The translations under genes were made by a program, and so were the position numbers. Below the pieces are notes generated by a model. The model saw nothing but the letters and a program-made list of their open reading frames with translations, searched no databases and was not told the DNA's origin. From Streptosporangium becharense (GTDB lineage: Bacteria > Actinomycetota > Actinomycetes > Streptosporangiales > Streptosporangiaceae), in contig NZ_JACHMP010000001.1 in NCBI RefSeq assembly GCF_014204985.1, positions 992,001 to 1,056,000 of the forward strand: a DNA stretch of 64,000 nt, read 5' to 3'. Positions within the stretch are counted from its first letter, which is position 1. Every line of letters starts with the position of its first letter. Below, piece by piece: positions 61,940 through 64,000 of the stretch.

Positions 61940-64000
61940 TCACCGCCGGACGGTGTTGGTCACCTGCACCTTCGCCGTCGCGGTACCGGTGGCGCCCTGG
62001 TTGTCGGTCACCGCCAGGGTGACCGTGTAGGTGCCGGCGGCGGTGAAGGCTCGCTCCAGCTTCCACTGCCCGGCGGTCTGCGTCAGCGGCCGGGGCCCGG
62101 CCCCGTCGCCGTAGTCGGCGCTCACCGTCCAGGAGGTGGAGCCGGGGTCGGTGAAGGAGCCGCGGCCGACCCAGGTCGCGCCCTGGGCGACGGTGGCCGG
62201 CCCCCACAGCGTCACCTTGGGCGCCTGGTTCGCGCCGGCCTCCTTGATCTCGTACGGGATGTACACGGTGCTGGTGCTGCGGGCGCTGTCGGTGACCATC
62301 ACCATGACGGTGCCGGTCCTCGCCTGGGCGTAGGTGTGGGTGACGGTGAACGTGCCCCCGCCCTCGGTCCGGGTCACCCGGGGCGTATCCGGGGGCCCGT
62401 CTCCCCAGGCCACCAGGGCGGTGTGGGTGTCGGCGGCGTCGGCGTCGGTGAACGACACCTTCAGCGTGACCTCCTTGCCCACCACCCCGGTCAGCGACGC
62501 CGGCGCCTGGACGGCCGGGGCGGCGTTGGTCGTCCCGGTCCCCTCCAGCGTCACCGTGTGGACCGGGCCGCCGCCGTCGGTGCCGGTGGCGAACGTCAGC
62601 GTCCCGGACGCGTCACCCGCCTGGGTGGGGGCGAATCTCACCTGCACGGTGCACCGCCCGCCCACCGCCAGCTCGGTGCCGCAGCCGTTGGTCTGCTTGA
62701 ACGGTCCGGTGACCGTGATCGCCTTCAGCGTGATCGGCGCGTTGAGCCGGTTGGTCAGCGTCACCGCCTTCTCGGAGCTCTCCTGCCCGACCTTGACCTC
62801 ATCGGCCCATTTGATGCCGGTCTTGTCCAGCCAGGGTCGCACCGTCGCGGTGGCCGCGACGCTGTTGTCGCCCGGCTCGGGGTCGGGTACCGCCAGGCTG
62901 GCCGCGCCGGCTCGGGCCGTCAGCCGCGTGCCGTCCGCGGTGCCGGCCGGCACGGTCGCGGTCACCTTGACGGTGGCGCTCCAGCCCGGCTCCAGCACCC
63001 TGACCGTGTTGCGGAACCCCTCCTTGACCGGGGTGCAGACACCCCGCCAGGTGTCGCAGGCGGCGCCGGTCACCCCCGGCGGCACCAGCACGTCCAGCCG
63101 CACGTCGGTGGCGGCGTCGCCGCCCTTGTTGGTCACCGTGGCCGTCCAGGTCACCGTGGCCCCCGGACCCGGCTCGGCCGGCGACACGGTGTGGGCGACC
63201 TCCAGATCGGCCCGCGCGGTGGTGGGGGTGAGCAGGAACGACCGCGCTGCCTCAGAAAGCCCGGCCGAGGTGGTCGAGTGGTCACGGACGAACCCGCGCA
63301 CCAGTACCTGCCCGGCGGCGTTGACGTCCACCACGTCGTACACGCCCATGCACGGCGCGGTCGTGGCGTCGTCATCGTCGGGGCACAACGGGCGGGGCAG
63401 CAGATCGGCCAGCCGATGGGCGGTGCCGTCCAGCCACAGCGCGGGTGCCCAGTACCGGTCCGGCGACGCCTGCGCGATCATCCCGGCCACCAGGCCGGAA
63501 TGGTTGATCGCGCTGGCCCGGCCCGGCCCCAGCTCGATCCGCTTGCCGTCCTGCCACACCGCGGCGCGCGGGGGCTCGCTGCCGTTGATGCCGCAGTCGA
63601 GGTATCCGGCCGCCGTCCCGGCGTCGTTGACGGCGAAGGCGGTGCCGCGCGGGGACGCGCATCCGGTCACCGACAGCCTGGTCGGCTTCCCGTCCCGGTA
63701 GAGGGCCGGCTGCCAGGCCAGGGGCAGGCCCTCCAGGCCCCGCTCGGTCACGTACGCGCCGGCCACCTGGCCCCGGTTGTTGATCCGCCCGACCTGCAAC
63801 CGGGTGTGTGAGATGTCGCGGTCGGTGAACTCCGGCTCGGGCAGCCGCACCGCGGTCCCGTCCTCCCACACCACGTGGGGGTTGCGGGCGTAGGGCACCC
63901 CCATCCAGCCGAACACCTGCCCGCTGTCGTTGAGGTCGGCGGCCCGGCTGGTGGTGCCCGCCGCGGTCTCGGCCGGTTGCAGGTCGCGCACCGTCCCATC
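61940..64000 (-). CDS. Secreted HAF/DUF11/PKD repeat protein (5' end outside window)
   Basis: At least 686 residues are visible; the frame is open to the right edge. Residues in order: HAF-type repeats (DLNDSGQVFGWMG; RINNRGQVAGAYV; AVNDAGTAAGYL), a DUF11-like CARDB/adhesin repeat (TWTATVTNKGGDAATDVRLDV), an abnormal-spindle/HYDIN-like domain (CTVQVRFAPTQAGDASGTLTF) and two PKD-like domains (SFTDADAADTHTALVAWGDG; GSFTDPGSTSWTVSADYGDG). It ends at VTNTVRR. All modules are typical of exported surface or matrix proteins. The signal peptide is outside the window. Binding partner unknown. Confidence 0.8.
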   Translation of the reverse strand, partial: DGTVRDLQPAETAAGTTSRAADLNDSGQVFGWMGVPYARNPHVVWEDGTAVRLPEPEFTDRDISHTRLQVGRINNRGQVAGAYVTERGLEGLPLAWQPALYRDGKPTRLSVTGCASPRGTAFAVNDAGTAAGYLDCGINGSEPPRAAVWQDGKRIELGPGRASAINHSGLVAGMIAQASPDRYWAPALWLDGTAHRLADLLPRPLCPDDDDATTAPCMGVYDVVDVNAAGQVLVRGFVRDHSTTSAGLSEAARSFLLTPTTARADLEVAHTVSPAEPGPGATVTWTATVTNKGGDAATDVRLDVLVPPGVTGAACDTWRGVCTPVKEGFRNTVRVLEPGWSATVKVTATVPAGTADGTRLTARAGAASLAVPDPEPGDNSVAATATVRPWLDKTGIKWADEVKVGQESSEKAVTLTNRLNAPITLKAITVTGPFKQTNGCGTELAVGGRCTVQVRFAPTQAGDASGTLTFATGTDGGGPVHTVTLEGTGTTNAAPAVQAPASLTGVVGKEVTLKVSFTDADAADTHTALVAWGDGPPDTPRVTRTEGGGTFTVTHTYAQARTGTVMVMVTDSARSTSTVYIPYEIKEAGANQAPKVTLWGPATVAQGATWVGRGSFTDPGSTSWTVSADYGDGAGPRPLTQTAGQWKLERAFTAAGTYTVTLAVTDNQGATGTATAKVQVTNTVRR

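Overview
The window is a high-GC actinomycete chromosome segment. The mycothiol ligase gene mshC, a PAC2 protein, leaderless-looking promoters, TldD/TldE, a DUF3099/DUF3090 protein set and a 6C-type small RNA all point to Actinobacteria. Gene content would suit a Streptosporangiaceae-like or related filamentous genus, but that placement is an inference. Both ends cut through genes: a tandem GNAT acetyltransferase on the left and a secreted PKD/HAF-repeat protein on the right. No tRNA, rRNA, CRISPR array, prophage or intact insertion sequence was seen.

Layout. 1-6.5 kb: GNAT protein, class III aminotransferase and PfkB kinase, then a divergent Ser/Thr kinase facing away from a CPA2-type cation/proton antiporter. 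6.6-10.1 kb: a tightly coupled three-gene operon (flavoprotein-like oxidoreductase, small membrane protein, FHA protein) of unknown function. 10.2-14.4 kb: an M50 membrane protease, a RecB-like nuclease and a NarL-type two-component pair. 14.5-20.7 kb: a five-gene Dpp/Opp peptide ABC transporter operon. 21-27.9 kb: a small membrane protein, a HAD phosphatase, MetH, PAC2 and an odd TetR-like protein without a visible DNA-binding domain.

27.8-37.9 kb is a complete assimilatory nitrate module on the minus strand: narK, nasA, an FAD/[2Fe-2S] electron-transfer subunit, nirB, nirD, nnaR (HemD-like domain fused to a winged helix) and a CbiX-type chelatase. Nitrate is imported, reduced to nitrite and then to ammonium, while the last two genes link siroheme supply and regulation to the pathway. 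Two clusters of 11-bp-phased AC half-sites look like GlnR-type boxes, and two unusual tandem repeats lie between its genes.

38-44 kb holds peptide deformylase, mshC, a TANGO2-like protein and a conserved block (SCO1664-like kinase fold, DUF3090, MSMEG_4193 phosphomutase), then an aldo/keto reductase. 44.3-50.4 kb: a low-complexity secreted/anchored protein, FabG-FabI of type II fatty acid synthesis, and TldD-TldE. At 50.4-50.8 kb is a scar of two dead transposases next to a serine hydrolase with twin operator-like dyads. 52-55 kb: dodecin, DUF3099, a 6C-like sRNA, and a moaA-mobA-DUF6457 operon that could serve the molybdenum enzyme NasA. 55-61.4 kb: an SDR and an orphan single-module type I PKS (KS-AT-DH-KR-ACP). 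The right edge is the secreted repeat protein, followed by a collapsed, out-of-frame PKD remnant.

The best candidates for something undescribed are the flavoprotein/membrane/FHA operon, the orphan PKS, and the repeat and dyad elements at nirB-nirD, narK-nasA and upstream of the serine hydrolase.
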